Source: Rhizohabitans arisaemae (GTDB lineage: Bacteria; Actinomycetota; Actinomycetes; Streptosporangiales; Streptosporangiaceae). From it: a stretch of 64,000 bases of DNA. The position numbers and the translations under genes were made by a program. The notes beneath the pieces are model-generated. The model had not been told where the DNA came from. It made no database searches and saw only the letters and a program-made list of their open reading frames with translations. Shown here piece after piece: positions 1 through 8,175 of this stretch. The DNA is taken from assembly GCF_025996515.1 (NCBI RefSeq), contig NZ_BLRH01000034.1, positions 1,302,001-1,366,000 of the forward strand. The letters run 5' to 3'. Within the stretch, counting starts at the first letter, position 1. Every line of letters begins with the position of its first letter.

Positions 1-317
1 TGAGAAAGCGATTAAAGTCCTCTCATATCCGTTTTAGGACACAATTCATCATGCACACAAACCCTATATGTGCCACTCCTATTATTGACCATCATCAATA
101 ATCACCAATCGGCAATTTTGTCGCCGTATCCTCCTGGTAGTTGGTAACGGCTGATCACAGCCGGCACCTACCTGACCGTCACGCGGGCGCTCCCGCTGCG
201 GTGGGCCTTGGTCCGGCGGACCGAGGCCGCGGCCCTCCGTCCGCGACTCACCCCAGGTCATCCGCGACCTCGGCGCCCCGGCCGCACACCGCCATCCCGC
301 AGGGGCGCCTCGCCAGG
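1..317. other. AT-rich intergenic stretch, no gene seen
   Basis: The first 130 bases are clearly richer in A and T than the rest of the window. They contain a 7-base inverted repeat, ATTATTG at 81-87 and CAATAAT at 96-102. No frame with convincing protein character covers the stretch. It may carry a promoter or operator for a gene beyond the left edge, which cannot be seen. Confidence 0.5.
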
Positions 318-773
318 TCAGTGGTGGGAGCCGGCGATCTGGCGCGTGGTCACACTGATCCGGTTCCACGCGTTGATCGCGGCGATGGCCATCACCAGCA
401 CGGCCAGCTCCTCCTCGGAGAATTGCCGGGCGGCCTCGTCCCAGACCCCGTCGGGCACGCCTTCCGGGTTGTCGGCCAGGCGCGTCGCCGCCTCGGTCAG
501 CGCCAGGGCCGCCCTCTCCCGGTCGGAGAAGTACGGCGCCTCACGCCAGGCCGCCACCGCCCACAGCCGTTCGTTGCTCTCCCCCGCCTCATGCGCCTGA
601 TGGGAGTGCATGTCCACGCAGAGGCCGCACCCGTTGATCTGGCTGGCCCGCAGTTTGATCAACTCCAGCAGGGCGTGCGGCACAACACCGTTCCCCAGGA
701 ACTTCTCCATCGCGAGCATCGCCTGGGCCCCACCGGGGGCGAGCTTATAGATGTTGCTCATCCGAGCTTCCAT
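318..773 (-). CDS. AhpD-like carboxymuconolactone decarboxylase family protein
   Basis: A 151-residue protein of the CMD/AhpD family, whose members are alkylhydroperoxidase-like or decarboxylase-like enzymes of the cytoplasm. The redox signature is complete: Cys49-x-x-Cys52 followed by His56, in the context GCGLCVDMHSHQA. This points to the peroxidase-like branch rather than the lactone decarboxylases. The ATG at 773 has a GAGAGGA ribosome site just upstream. It lies 74 bases behind an Rrf2 regulator on the same strand, and the gap carries a sequence matching the palindrome in front of that regulator. Redox- or nitrosative-stress control by Rrf2 is therefore likely (inference). The natural substrate cannot be read from the sequence. 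Confidence 0.88.
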   Translation of the reverse strand: MEARMSNIYKLAPGGAQAMLAMEKFLGNGVVPHALLELIKLRASQINGCGLCVDMHSHQAHEAGESNERLWAVAAWREAPYFSDRERAALALTEAATRLADNPEGVPDGVWDEAARQFSEEELAVLVMAIAAINAWNRISVTTRQIAGSHH

Positions 774-790
774 GAGATTTCCTCTCTATT

Positions 791-809
791 TCAGATATTA
801 GATATCCAG
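791..809. promoter_or_regulatory. Probable Rrf2 operator before the AhpD-like gene
   Basis: On the minus strand the site reads CTGGATATCTAATATCTGA. It matches the 19-base site upstream of the Rrf2 gene (1331-1349) at most positions: the CTGGA half, the central TA and the TATC step. It lies 18 bases before the start codon, where a bound repressor would block transcription or translation. Confidence 0.5.
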
Positions 810-847
810 ATTTTTCCGAAAAGGGACACCCCTCACCGTGAGATGTC

Positions 848-1321
848 CTACAGGTCGGCCAAACGGTCGCGGGTCACCGCGGGCGTGCGCGGGGACTGGC
901 GTTCCACCTCGGCCTTGAGGTCGGCGAGCGTCCTCCCCGCCAGCTCCCGCCGCCAGGCGAGCTCGGCACGGCGCATCGTCTGCGACACGGCACACGCCTT
1001 GCCGTAGTCCACCCCCTCCTTGCCCCCAGGGCCGTGCCGGAGAATCTGCCGACAGCGAAAGGCCTCCTGCGGCCCCTCGATCGCGGTCACCACATCCAGC
1101 ACCGTGATGTCCCCGAGCCCCCGTGCCAGGCGGAAGCCGCCCCTCGGACCGGAGATCGAGACCACGATGCCCGCCCGCGCCAACGCCTGCAACTGCTTGT
1201 TCAGATACGCCGAGGGCAGGTCGTAGATCGCCGCCAGTTTGGCCGCCTTCACACTCTCCCCCGGCTCGGCCCAGGCCAGAACCAGGCAGCTGTGCAGCGC
1301 CCACTCCACACCCTCACTCAT
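848..1321 (-). CDS. Rrf2-family transcriptional regulator
   Basis: A 157-residue Rrf2 protein with an N-terminal winged helix (residues about 1-60). It includes the family-typical wing segment SGPRGGFRLAR, then a dimerisation helix. IscR and NsrR bind a cluster through three cysteines; here only two are visible in that area (FRCRQIL and YGKACAV), so the cofactor status is open. The ATG at 1321 is preferred over an ATG 13 codons further upstream because family members begin at MSxGVEWALH. It probably represses itself and the AhpD-like gene through the two similar palindromes at 1331-1349 and 791-809. Confidence 0.85.
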   Translation of the reverse strand: MSEGVEWALHSCLVLAWAEPGESVKAAKLAAIYDLPSAYLNKQLQALARAGIVVSISGPRGGFRLARGLGDITVLDVVTAIEGPQEAFRCRQILRHGPGGKEGVDYGKACAVSQTMRRAELAWRRELAGRTLADLKAEVERQSPRTPAVTRDRLADL

Positions 1322-1330
1322 CTGCACATC

Positions 1331-1349
1331 CTGGATACTACACGTCCAG
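1331..1349. promoter_or_regulatory. Probable Rrf2 autoregulatory operator
   Basis: On the minus strand this reads CTGGACGTGTAGTATCCAG, with perfect 5-base arms (CTGGA and TCCAG) around a 9-base centre. It ends 10 bases before the regulator's ATG and resembles the site at 791-809. Confidence 0.5.
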
Positions 1350-1711
1350 AATATGCTCAAGCGACGCCGAACACGGCCGCGTGGTCGAAGCCGAGCAGGC
1401 GCGGCTGCACACCGGCGGCAGCGACGACGAATGGTGGGGCAGGGCAGGCATCAGACCCTCCAGGACCGGCATACGTCACGGAGCACCGGGATGCCGGGCA
1501 GCAGGCGGGCGACGTCATGAGCAGTCATGAGCACCATCCGACCGGACGCCCACGACAAAGCCGGGACAGCTGGATTTCGAACCGCAACACCAGAAAGGCC
1601 GCTAAGCTCCCACTCGCGGCATAAAACCCTTGTGTCCGCATTCCCTGGGTCACTTTAATTCTTCGTGTCGACCTAAGATGCTCCACCATTCCGGATCAAG
1701 GGGGATGAGAG
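1350..1711. other. Intergenic region between divergent genes
   Basis: About 360 bases with no convincing gene. TAAGAT at 1674-1679 could be a -10 element for the plus-strand gene at 1712. The segment AGGGGG just before 1712 is the ribosome site of that gene. Confidence 0.35.
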
Positions 1712-3457
1712 GTGGGAAGAGCGTCGGCGGAAGATCTGGCCGAATTGCTTTCCGAGCTGAAGCAGCGCAGCGGCCGCAGTTACGAGGCGTTGGGGCGCCG
1801 CACCGGGTTGAGCCGATCCACGGTGCACCGATACTGCCGCGGCGAGATCGTGCCGGACACCTATGGAACGGTGGAGCGCATCGCCAAAGCGTGTGGTGCG
1901 AGCAAGGCCGAGCTGGACGAGCTGTACGGGCGCTGGGCGCACGCGATCGCCTCTCTGGAACACGGGGGTACGGGAACGCCGACGTTCACTCTGGCGCGAC
2001 ATGCCGCAGAGCCCGATGAGGTCGGCTCCGCCGAGAAGGCCCTGGATCGGCGGGTCACGGGACGGGACCCGCTGGACCGGGAGACGGCCGGGAGGGCTCC
2101 GGAGCCGTCGGCGAGCGGCGTGATCCCGTGGCGATCCAGGTACGTCGACGTGCGACAGGGAGTCACATTCCTCGGAATGGGACTGGTGATCCTGTGCGCG
2201 TCCGTCCTGACGGCGAGCACATCGCCCGCGCGGCAACCTGTCCGGCAGACGCCGCAATGGGTGAACGGCCCCTCGTGGACCCTGCCCGAGGCGCCCGTGC
2301 CGCGCACGCTCTTCGGTGTCACCCTCAACAGCGCGACCGGGGCCATGCCGACGTTCCGGGTCGGCGCGGTGCGCCTGTGGGACAGCGGGACACGCTGGGC
2401 GGAGATCCAGCCGGAGCGGGGCGCGTTCGATTGGTCGGTGCTTGACCGGCAGATCGACGGAGCGGAAAAGGCCGGGCTCCCCGTGCTTTTCGTCATGGGT
2501 GGCACTCCCGCGTGGGCCAGTCCCGCAGGTCCCCTGGGCCCCTACCCGGACGGCTCGCGAGCGGCGCCGCCGGACAACCTGAACGACTGGGACGCATTCG
2601 TGCGCGCGGTGGCGAAGCGCTACCGAGGGCGCGTCCAGGCCTACGAGCTGTGGGTGCTGGCCAACGATCGGCGATTCTACGCGGGCACCATGGAAAGCCT
2701 GGTGGAGATGACGCGTCGAGCCAGCCGGATCATTCGGGCGGCGGACCCCGAAGCGACCCTGGTGTGCCCCGGTATGGGGCAGCTGTGGACCGACGAAGGC
2801 CGTCGGACGCTTCAGCGGTTCGCCGCGCTCGGTGGATACGGTTACTGCGACGTCGCCGGGATCAAGCTTCACCAGCGCACCCCGTCCGACCCACCGGAAA
2901 GCATGCTGGAACTCGTCACCACCGTCGACCGCACGTTCCACCAGGCCGGTATCCATCCCCGGCTGTGGAACACCGGCACCACCTACTCGATTCCGCTGCA
3001 GGGGTCGCTGGACGAGACCAGAGCCCGGAACCACGCCGTGCGCTTCTTTCTCACCGGGTTGTACGCGCGCGACTTCAACCTCGAACGCATGTACTTCTAC
3101 AACTGGGGCGGCACCAAGATCCCGATTGTCCTGCAAGCGGTGGGAGGAGTCCCCACCCGCGCCGCGCTGGCGGTGGAGCAACTGCAGCGATGGCTGGTTC
3201 ACGCCGAAAGCCGGTCATGCGGCCACGGGACGGCCGTCAACCTGCCGGAAAACGTCTGGCAGTGCGAGGTCGTCGTCGCCAAGCCCGGAGACCATCACGA
3301 GGCGACGATCCGCTGGACGATCGGCGGAACGGCCGAGACCACGGCCGGCCCCCGCGTCCGCGCGGTGCGCCGGCTGGACGGCACCACGGAGGCCGTCCGG
3401 CCGGGAGATGTGATCACGGTCACCGAGGAGCCGATCCTCATCGAGTCCCGGTCCTAG
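1712..3457 (+). CDS. Membrane-anchored HTH protein with an external glycosidase-like domain
   Basis: A 581-residue three-part protein. Residues about 5-75 form an XRE-like helix-turn-helix (RTGLSRSTVHRYCRGE). After a polar linker there is one membrane segment at about 152-172 (TFLGMGLVILCASVL). Residues about 205-500 resemble a GH39-type (beta/alpha)8 barrel. Family enzymes carry the acid/base Glu in a WNEPN-like motif and a nucleophile Glu near WxTExGY; here the positions read LWVLAND and LWNTGTTYS, so both glutamates appear to be missing. The domain is probably a binding or sensing module rather than a hydrolase (inference). The GTG at 1712 is chosen because AAGGGGGA precedes it. No obvious target gene is adjacent. 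Confidence 0.75.
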   Translation: MGRASAEDLAELLSELKQRSGRSYEALGRRTGLSRSTVHRYCRGEIVPDTYGTVERIAKACGASKAELDELYGRWAHAIASLEHGGTGTPTFTLARHAAEPDEVGSAEKALDRRVTGRDPLDRETAGRAPEPSASGVIPWRSRYVDVRQGVTFLGMGLVILCASVLTASTSPARQPVRQTPQWVNGPSWTLPEAPVPRTLFGVTLNSATGAMPTFRVGAVRLWDSGTRWAEIQPERGAFDWSVLDRQIDGAEKAGLPVLFVMGGTPAWASPAGPLGPYPDGSRAAPPDNLNDWDAFVRAVAKRYRGRVQAYELWVLANDRRFYAGTMESLVEMTRRASRIIRAADPEATLVCPGMGQLWTDEGRRTLQRFAALGGYGYCDVAGIKLHQRTPSDPPESMLELVTTVDRTFHQAGIHPRLWNTGTTYSIPLQGSLDETRARNHAVRFFLTGLYARDFNLERMYFYNWGGTKIPIVLQAVGGVPTRAALAVEQLQRWLVHAESRSCGHGTAVNLPENVWQCEVVVAKPGDHHEATIRWTIGGTAETTAGPRVRAVRRLDGTTEAVRPGDVITVTEEPILIESRS

Positions 3458-3472
3458 TCCGCCGGCCGGAGG

Positions 3473-4180
3473 TCATTCCACGTCGGCGGCCATGTCGAAG
3501 AAGCGGCGTTCCAAGGCGACGGCCCGCTGGAAGAAGTCGCGGACCCGAGCCTGGCCGGTTTCGTCCAAGGCCGGGCCGAGCCGGTCGAGTTCGCCCCGGA
3601 GAAAGCCCACCCAGGCGGTGAACTCCGGCCCCCGGTGCAACTCGATCCACTCCCGGTAGAGGAAGTTCACCGGCAGCGGGGCCTCCGCCCGATCCGCCCA
3701 GCCGAGGTAGCACCACTCGGCCACGCACAGCACCGCGACGATCGGCGCGTACTCCCCGGAGAGCCGGGCCTCGTGCATCAGATCCCGGAACGCGGCCGTC
3801 ACCGGCTCCAGCGGCGGGTCGGTCAGCTCGGCCTCGGTCGCGCCGAGCGCGGACAGCGCCCGGTGGAAGTAGCTTCGCTCGGTGTCGGTGACGATCTGCC
3901 CGAGGAACCGCCCGTACGGAACCCTCGCCTCGAAGGTGTCCGCGGTCGCCACCGCCGCGCCGAGCAGCGCGGTGAAGACGTCCACGAACTGGAAGTCCTG
4001 AACCAGGTACCGGCGCATGTCGGCCTCGCCCCGCGCCATGGCGACCGCGAACGGGTGGGTGACCACCTCGGTCCAGTCGGGTTCCCCGCTCTCGCGCAGC
4101 CACTCGCTGAACAGCGGCTCCGGCGCCGACTCCCGGGAGCCGATCGCCTGGCACCATGCGGGATAGGAGAGATCGCTCAC
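3473..4180 (-). CDS. TenA family protein (thiaminase II-like, TenA_E type)
   Basis: A 235-residue all-helical TenA/THI-4 protein. TenA enzymes hydrolyse aminopyrimidine products of thiamine breakdown so that they can be salvaged. Classical TenA has a nucleophilic Cys in a PCxWxY-type motif. The equivalent segment here is VAEWCYLGWADR, in which a Glu precedes the Trp, as in the TenA_E subgroup. The GTG at 4180 has an AGGGG site 7 bases upstream. No thiamine genes and no THI-box motif were seen nearby, so the role in thiamine salvage is by family only. It is convergent with the HTH gene ending at 3457. Confidence 0.85.
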   Translation of the reverse strand: MSDLSYPAWCQAIGSRESAPEPLFSEWLRESGEPDWTEVVTHPFAVAMARGEADMRRYLVQDFQFVDVFTALLGAAVATADTFEARVPYGRFLGQIVTDTERSYFHRALSALGATEAELTDPPLEPVTAAFRDLMHEARLSGEYAPIVAVLCVAEWCYLGWADRAEAPLPVNFLYREWIELHRGPEFTAWVGFLRGELDRLGPALDETGQARVRDFFQRAVALERRFFDMAADVE

Positions 4181-4842
4181 GTGTGGTCCCCTTCGGCCTG
4201 CCGCCGCCGGTGCCGCGCCGCCCGGCGGGAGGAGGCCCTGTCACCGTCCCCCGTCCATTCTTGCCCGGGCCGTCCGGCGCCCACGCGGCGGGGCCGTCCT
4301 TCCGGCCGACGACGAGCCGGTACGGGCGTCCGCCGGCCCGGTGCCGATGCGACCGCTGCGGACGGTCGATCCGGTGCCCAGGCGGGCGAAGACGTCGTCC
4401 GGGAGCCGAGCCGGAGGACGAGTTCTTTCGTTCGTGAATCTTGGACGGCTCTGCCGGGACCGGTCATGCCGTTCGGTCGACGTCTCCGGCCGGATCACGC
4501 GGGTAGCCCGATCGGGGGGATTCCGGCGCGGCCTCGATACGTGATCGTCCTGGTGGGGAAGAGTGGGGGTGTGAGCAAGGAAGGCAAGAAGGAAGACCCG
4601 CAGGAGCGTCAGCTTCCGCCCATCAGAACGCCGCAGCGACCTCCGAGGCCGGTGCGCGGCGGGCTTCCTTCGCCCGGATCGCCCCAGGCCGGCGACCGGT
4701 GATCCGGGTGGGTCTTGCCGGTGCCCACACCGTTCCGGGGTGAGCGACGGGAACCGGTCGGCATCGCCCGGACGCCGGGACGCTCCGCCGTACGATAGGG
4801 CGGGGATGTTTCGCCCCACGGGGGTGAATCGAGGCGGGGGCG
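4181..4842. other. Long GC-rich intergenic region
   Basis: About 660 bases without a convincing gene between a minus-strand and a plus-strand gene. A GTG-started 43-codon frame at 4571-4702 is rich in Lys, Pro and Arg and has a weak ribosome site; it is not supported enough to annotate. No clear terminator or riboswitch was recognised. Confidence 0.4.
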
Positions 4843-5373
4843 ATGGAGCGGGTGCTGGTGTCCGGCGTTTCGGGAGCGGGGAAGACGACCCTGGCGACCG
4901 CGCTGTCCGCATTGCTCGGCCTGCCCCGGTTCGAGCTTGACGCTCTGCACCACGGGCCGGGCTGGACGCCGCGGCCGGAGTTCGAGGCCGAGGTGGCGGC
5001 GTTCTCGGCGGGGCCTCGCTGGGTGACCGAGGATCAGTACCGTTCCCGGCTGGGGAGTCTGCTCTGGGAGCGGGCGGACACCGTGATCTGGCTCGACCTG
5101 CCGCGCCGTACCGTCATGGGCCGTGTGCTGCGGCGCTCTCTGGTCCGGGCCGCCACGCGGCGTGAACTGTGGAACGGCAACCGGGAGGGTTTCCGGGATT
5201 GGCTGGACCCGGAGCATCCGATCCGCTGGGCGTGGTCCGGGCATGCCAAGCGGAGGCTGCGCACCGGCGCGCTGCTCGCCGCGCATCCCGGCGTCACGGC
5301 GATCCACCTCCGGTCCGCCGCGCAGGCCCGCCGCTGGCTCGACGGCCTTTCCACCGGCTCGGCGGGACCCTGA
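4843..5373 (+). CDS. P-loop nucleotide kinase-like protein (FlaR/adenylate kinase-like)
   Basis: A 176-residue single-domain P-loop protein. The Walker A loop GVSGAGKTT is at residues 8-16. The sequence then follows the pattern of adenylate-kinase-like 'DNA topology modulation' (FlaR) proteins: LD near residue 32, a PGW segment, TEDQY, and a DTVIWLDLPRR strand that serves as Walker B. It is therefore a probable small-molecule kinase or ATPase of unknown substrate in the cytoplasm. The ATG follows a GAGGCGGGGG site. It stands alone in its strand context, so neighbours do not help assign a function. Confidence 0.8.
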   Translation: MERVLVSGVSGAGKTTLATALSALLGLPRFELDALHHGPGWTPRPEFEAEVAAFSAGPRWVTEDQYRSRLGSLLWERADTVIWLDLPRRTVMGRVLRRSLVRAATRRELWNGNREGFRDWLDPEHPIRWAWSGHAKRRLRTGALLAAHPGVTAIHLRSAAQARRWLDGLSTGSAGP

Positions 5374-5774
5374 ACGGCGGGTCCCTGCGATTTCAGCCAG
5401 GCCCCATGCTTTCTCACTTTAATGACCACTAAAATTGTCGGCCGATAAGCCGGGCCTGATTCCCGTTTTTCATACGCGAGAACCTCGATGAAACCACGTG
5501 TTCCCGGACACGCTTCGCACTTAGTCGATGATGATGCCGGAAGCTCCGCTGCACATTATCACGTGATCAAAGCTCCCATCGTAACCGATAGTGGCACCAG
5601 AACACCCTGGTGACACTGTGGCGGGAATCACCCCGAGCCCCCTGCTTGACGTCGCCTTTCATCGTTGGCCAGGGAGCGGGCCCCGTGTTGTAATCAAGCT
5701 TTCAGCGGTCTTCAAGTGCAATCCAAGTGCGATCACAAATATTCACGGGAGCGACATTTCTTGGAGGTTTAGCT
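5374..5774. other. Intergenic region upstream of the Kef-type antiporter
   Basis: About 400 bases, more AT-rich than its neighbours, with two structured elements. A perfect 10-base palindrome ATCACGTGAT lies at 5558-5567. A hairpin lies at 5591-5616, with a CACCAG/CTGGTG stem extended by GTG/CAC. It probably holds the promoter and a leader for the antiporter. I could not match it to a known riboswitch. Confidence 0.4.
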
Positions 5775-7115
5775 GTGCTGGCATTCTCCCCCGTTCCTCC
5801 CATTCCCGCGCACCCTCTACTCGTCTTCCTCCTTCAGGTGGGTCTGTTACTCCTGATGGCGACGCTACTAGGGCGTCTAGCCGTACGCCTGGGTATGCCC
5901 GCCGTGGTCGGTGAACTGTGCACCGGCGTAATTCTGGGCCCCTCGATCCTGAGCCACATCTGGCCGAGCCTCTCCGAAGGCCTGTTTCCGCCAAACACCA
6001 CACAGTTTCACCTGCTCGACGCGGTCGGGCAGATAGGTGTGTTGCTCCTGGTGGGAATCACCGGGGTCCATCTGGATCTCGGCCTGGTCAAGAAAAACGG
6101 TCTCATATCCGCGAACGTCAGCTTCTTCGGATTGATCATCCCCCTGGGTCTCGGCGTCGCGACCGGGCTGCTGTTGCCCGCGTCGCTGGTGGCCAGCTCC
6201 AAGGACCAGACGGTGTTCGCGCTCTTCCTCGGCGTGGCGATGTGCGTCAGCGCCATCCCGGTCATCGCCAAGACGTTGATCGACATGAATCTGCTCCACC
6301 GCAACGTCGGCCAGTTCACCCTGACCGCGGGCATGGTGGACGACGCCTTCGGCTGGTTCATGCTCTCGATCGTCTCGGCGATGGCGACCTCCGGGCTGCG
6401 CACCGGGACCGTGGCCTTCTCACTCGCGGCCATGGCCGGCGTGCTGATCTTCGCCGTGGTGGCGGGCAGGCCGCTCACCCGCTGGGCCTTCCAGGTGGCG
6501 GGACGCTCCTCGGATCACTCCCTCACAGTCGCGGTGGCGGCCGCCCTCATCCTGCTCTCCGCGGCCGGCACCCATGCACTCGGGCTTGAGGCGATCTTCG
6601 GTGCCTTCATCATCGGCATCCTCATCAGCGAGTACGGCAAGCCGGACCCGGCCCGGCTGGCGCCGCTGCGCACCATCGTGCTGGGCGTGCTCGCGCCCAT
6701 CTTCTTCGCCACGGCGGGGCTGCGGATGGACCTGACCGCGCTGGCCAAGCCGGAAGTCCTGCTGTTCGCCCTCCTGGTGCTCGCCATCGCGATCATCGGC
6801 AAGTTCGTGGGCGCCTACATCGGAGCCCGCCTGAGCAAGCTCGGGCACTGGGAGGGGCTCGCGCTCGGCGCCGCCATGAACGCCCGCGGGGTGATCGAGG
6901 TGATCGTCGCCATGGCCGGACTCCGGCTCGGCGTTCTCAACACCGAGACCTACACCATCGTCATCCTGGTCGCGGTGGTCACCTCGCTGATGGCCCCGCC
7001 GCTCCTGCGCTGGGCCATGTCCCATGTCGAGGACACCCCGCAGGAGCAGGAGCGGGCGCACGCCCTGCTCGCCTACCGAGGCGGCGGCGGGTCACAAGGC
7101 TCAGCCGCGGCCTGA
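5775..7115 (+). CDS. CPA2 (Kef-type) cation/proton antiporter
   Basis: A 447-residue membrane protein with about 12-13 hydrophobic segments along its whole length, matching the Na+/H+ exchanger domain of the CPA2 family. Family marks include the GRLAVRLGMPAVVGELCTG opening, FGAFIIGILISEYG in the middle and NARGVIEVIVAMAGL near the end. It has no C-terminal TrkA/RCK regulatory domain; the chain ends soon after the last helix. It likely exchanges K+ or Na+ for H+ across the cell membrane. The GTG at 5775 is preferred over one 16 codons upstream because a GGAGGT site sits 6 bases before it. A strong terminator follows. Confidence 0.87.
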   Translation: MLAFSPVPPIPAHPLLVFLLQVGLLLLMATLLGRLAVRLGMPAVVGELCTGVILGPSILSHIWPSLSEGLFPPNTTQFHLLDAVGQIGVLLLVGITGVHLDLGLVKKNGLISANVSFFGLIIPLGLGVATGLLLPASLVASSKDQTVFALFLGVAMCVSAIPVIAKTLIDMNLLHRNVGQFTLTAGMVDDAFGWFMLSIVSAMATSGLRTGTVAFSLAAMAGVLIFAVVAGRPLTRWAFQVAGRSSDHSLTVAVAAALILLSAAGTHALGLEAIFGAFIIGILISEYGKPDPARLAPLRTIVLGVLAPIFFATAGLRMDLTALAKPEVLLFALLVLAIAIIGKFVGAYIGARLSKLGHWEGLALGAAMNARGVIEVIVAMAGLRLGVLNTETYTIVILVAVVTSLMAPPLLRWAMSHVEDTPQEQERAHALLAYRGGGGSQGSAAA

Positions 7116-7126
7116 TCCGTACCCTG

Positions 7127-7173
7127 GTGGCGGGGACGGACAGCCGCCCACCCCGGCCGTCCGTCCCCGCCAC
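7127..7173 (+). terminator. Strong hairpin terminator after the antiporter
   Basis: A perfect 15-base stem (GTGGCGGGGACGGAC and its complement) with a 17-base loop, starting 12 bases after the stop codon. It has no T-run, as is common in actinobacteria. Confidence 0.8.
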
Positions 7174-7340
7174 CCGCATGTCCGGGCCTGGTCAGACCGT
7201 CCCGGCGGAGAAGACAGACCGCCTCCGATCGGGGAGAGCCATCCGGTTCCCGGCACACCGGGAACGGTACGGGCTCGCGCCGACGGCGAACGGCCGACCG
7301 ACGACCCGGGCACACGGCTGCGTCCCGAGCGGCGACGACC

Positions 7341-7883
7341 CTATTCGGGGAACGAGATGAAGGCCGGCGGGACGTGGTCGGCCAGCCAGACGCCGTTGGC
7401 GCTGACCCGGAACGTGTGACCGGCGGCGTGCATCCGGCCGGATTGGACGACCAGCACGACCGGCCTGCCCTTGCGCGCGCCCACCCGGGTGGCGGTCTCC
7501 CGGTCCTGCGATAGGTGCACGTGGTGGCGGTCCATCGGAAGCAGACCCTGCGACCGGATCGCGGCGAGGAGCCGGTCCACCGTACCGTGGTAAAGGAAAG
7601 CGGGGGGCTCGGCCGCGGGCAGATCGAGATCCACCGGTACGGAGTGTCCCTGGTTGGCCCTGATCCGGCCCCCGGCAAGGGTGTAGCGGCGCTTGTCGTT
7701 CTCCGCCACAACCCGCTCCAGCTCCTCGGGCGAGACAGGGAACCCGTGCGCCGCCGCCGCGGCCAGCAGGACGTCGACGTCCACCCAGCCGTTCTCGTCA
7801 AGCTCGATCCCGATCCGCCCGGGATCGTGCCGCAAATGCCGTGACAGATATTTCGAAACCCGCACCATACGCCGTTCGTCCAC
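7341..7883 (-). CDS. kptA: RNA 2'-phosphotransferase (KptA/Tpt1)
   Basis: A 180-residue protein matching Tpt1/KptA, which transfers an RNA 2'-phosphate to NAD+ and releases ADP-ribose 1'',2''-cyclic phosphate. The N-terminal winged-helix half has KYLSRHLRH at 11-19 and the segment ELDENGWVDVDVLL. The NAD-binding half has RANQGHS at 75-81 and HLSQDRETATRVG. The GTG at 7883 is chosen because GGAGGGG precedes it by a normal spacing and relatives start with MDERR; an ATG 15 codons further upstream is less likely. Bacterial KptA has no tRNA-splicing role, and its physiological substrate is unknown. Nearby genes are unrelated. Confidence 0.92.
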   Translation of the reverse strand: MDERRMVRVSKYLSRHLRHDPGRIGIELDENGWVDVDVLLAAAAAHGFPVSPEELERVVAENDKRRYTLAGGRIRANQGHSVPVDLDLPAAEPPAFLYHGTVDRLLAAIRSQGLLPMDRHHVHLSQDRETATRVGARKGRPVVLVVQSGRMHAAGHTFRVSANGVWLADHVPPAFISFPE

Positions 7884-8175
7884 CGGCAAACCCCTCCAGA
7901 TGACCGATTCCCCAAACAGCCCAATCAACCTCCCGAATGGGTCACCTTAGCGAAGCCGCGACTCAGGGTGGGGCCGGTTTCTCTCCCAGGGTCCTCCGAT
8001 AGGTGATCGGAAAGCAGGTCCCGGATGCGGGCGGGGTCAGGGTGTTCGAAGGACGAGGATCCGGCGACGCGTTCCATGACGACGGGCCGTCCGGCTCAAC
8101 CGCTCTCTCAGCGTGAAGTCCCGGAAGAACGCGGGTCCACCTGCTTGATCGTACGCATGCTCCCGTACCGGAACG

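Noticed and set aside
141-1007. Long open frame on the plus strand over the AhpD-like and Rrf2 genes
   Set aside because: It is the reverse side of two well-supported minus-strand genes. High-GC DNA leaves such frames open, and its product has no protein-like character. The same holds for many other long frames antisense to real genes in the window.
4571-4702. 43-codon GTG frame rich in Lys, Pro and Arg
   Set aside because: Weak ribosome site, no recognised similarity and low-complexity composition; kept only as a note in the intergenic entry.
5591-5616. Hairpin upstream of the antiporter considered as a c-di-AMP (ydaO-type) riboswitch
   Set aside because: Only one simple stem is visible; the conserved core segments of that riboswitch could not be found.
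8037-8175. Possible protein-coding fragment upstream of the LysR 3' end (FFRDFTLRERLSRTARRHG)
   Set aside because: No start, no recognised family, and the frame is an extension running antisense through other sequence; insufficient support.
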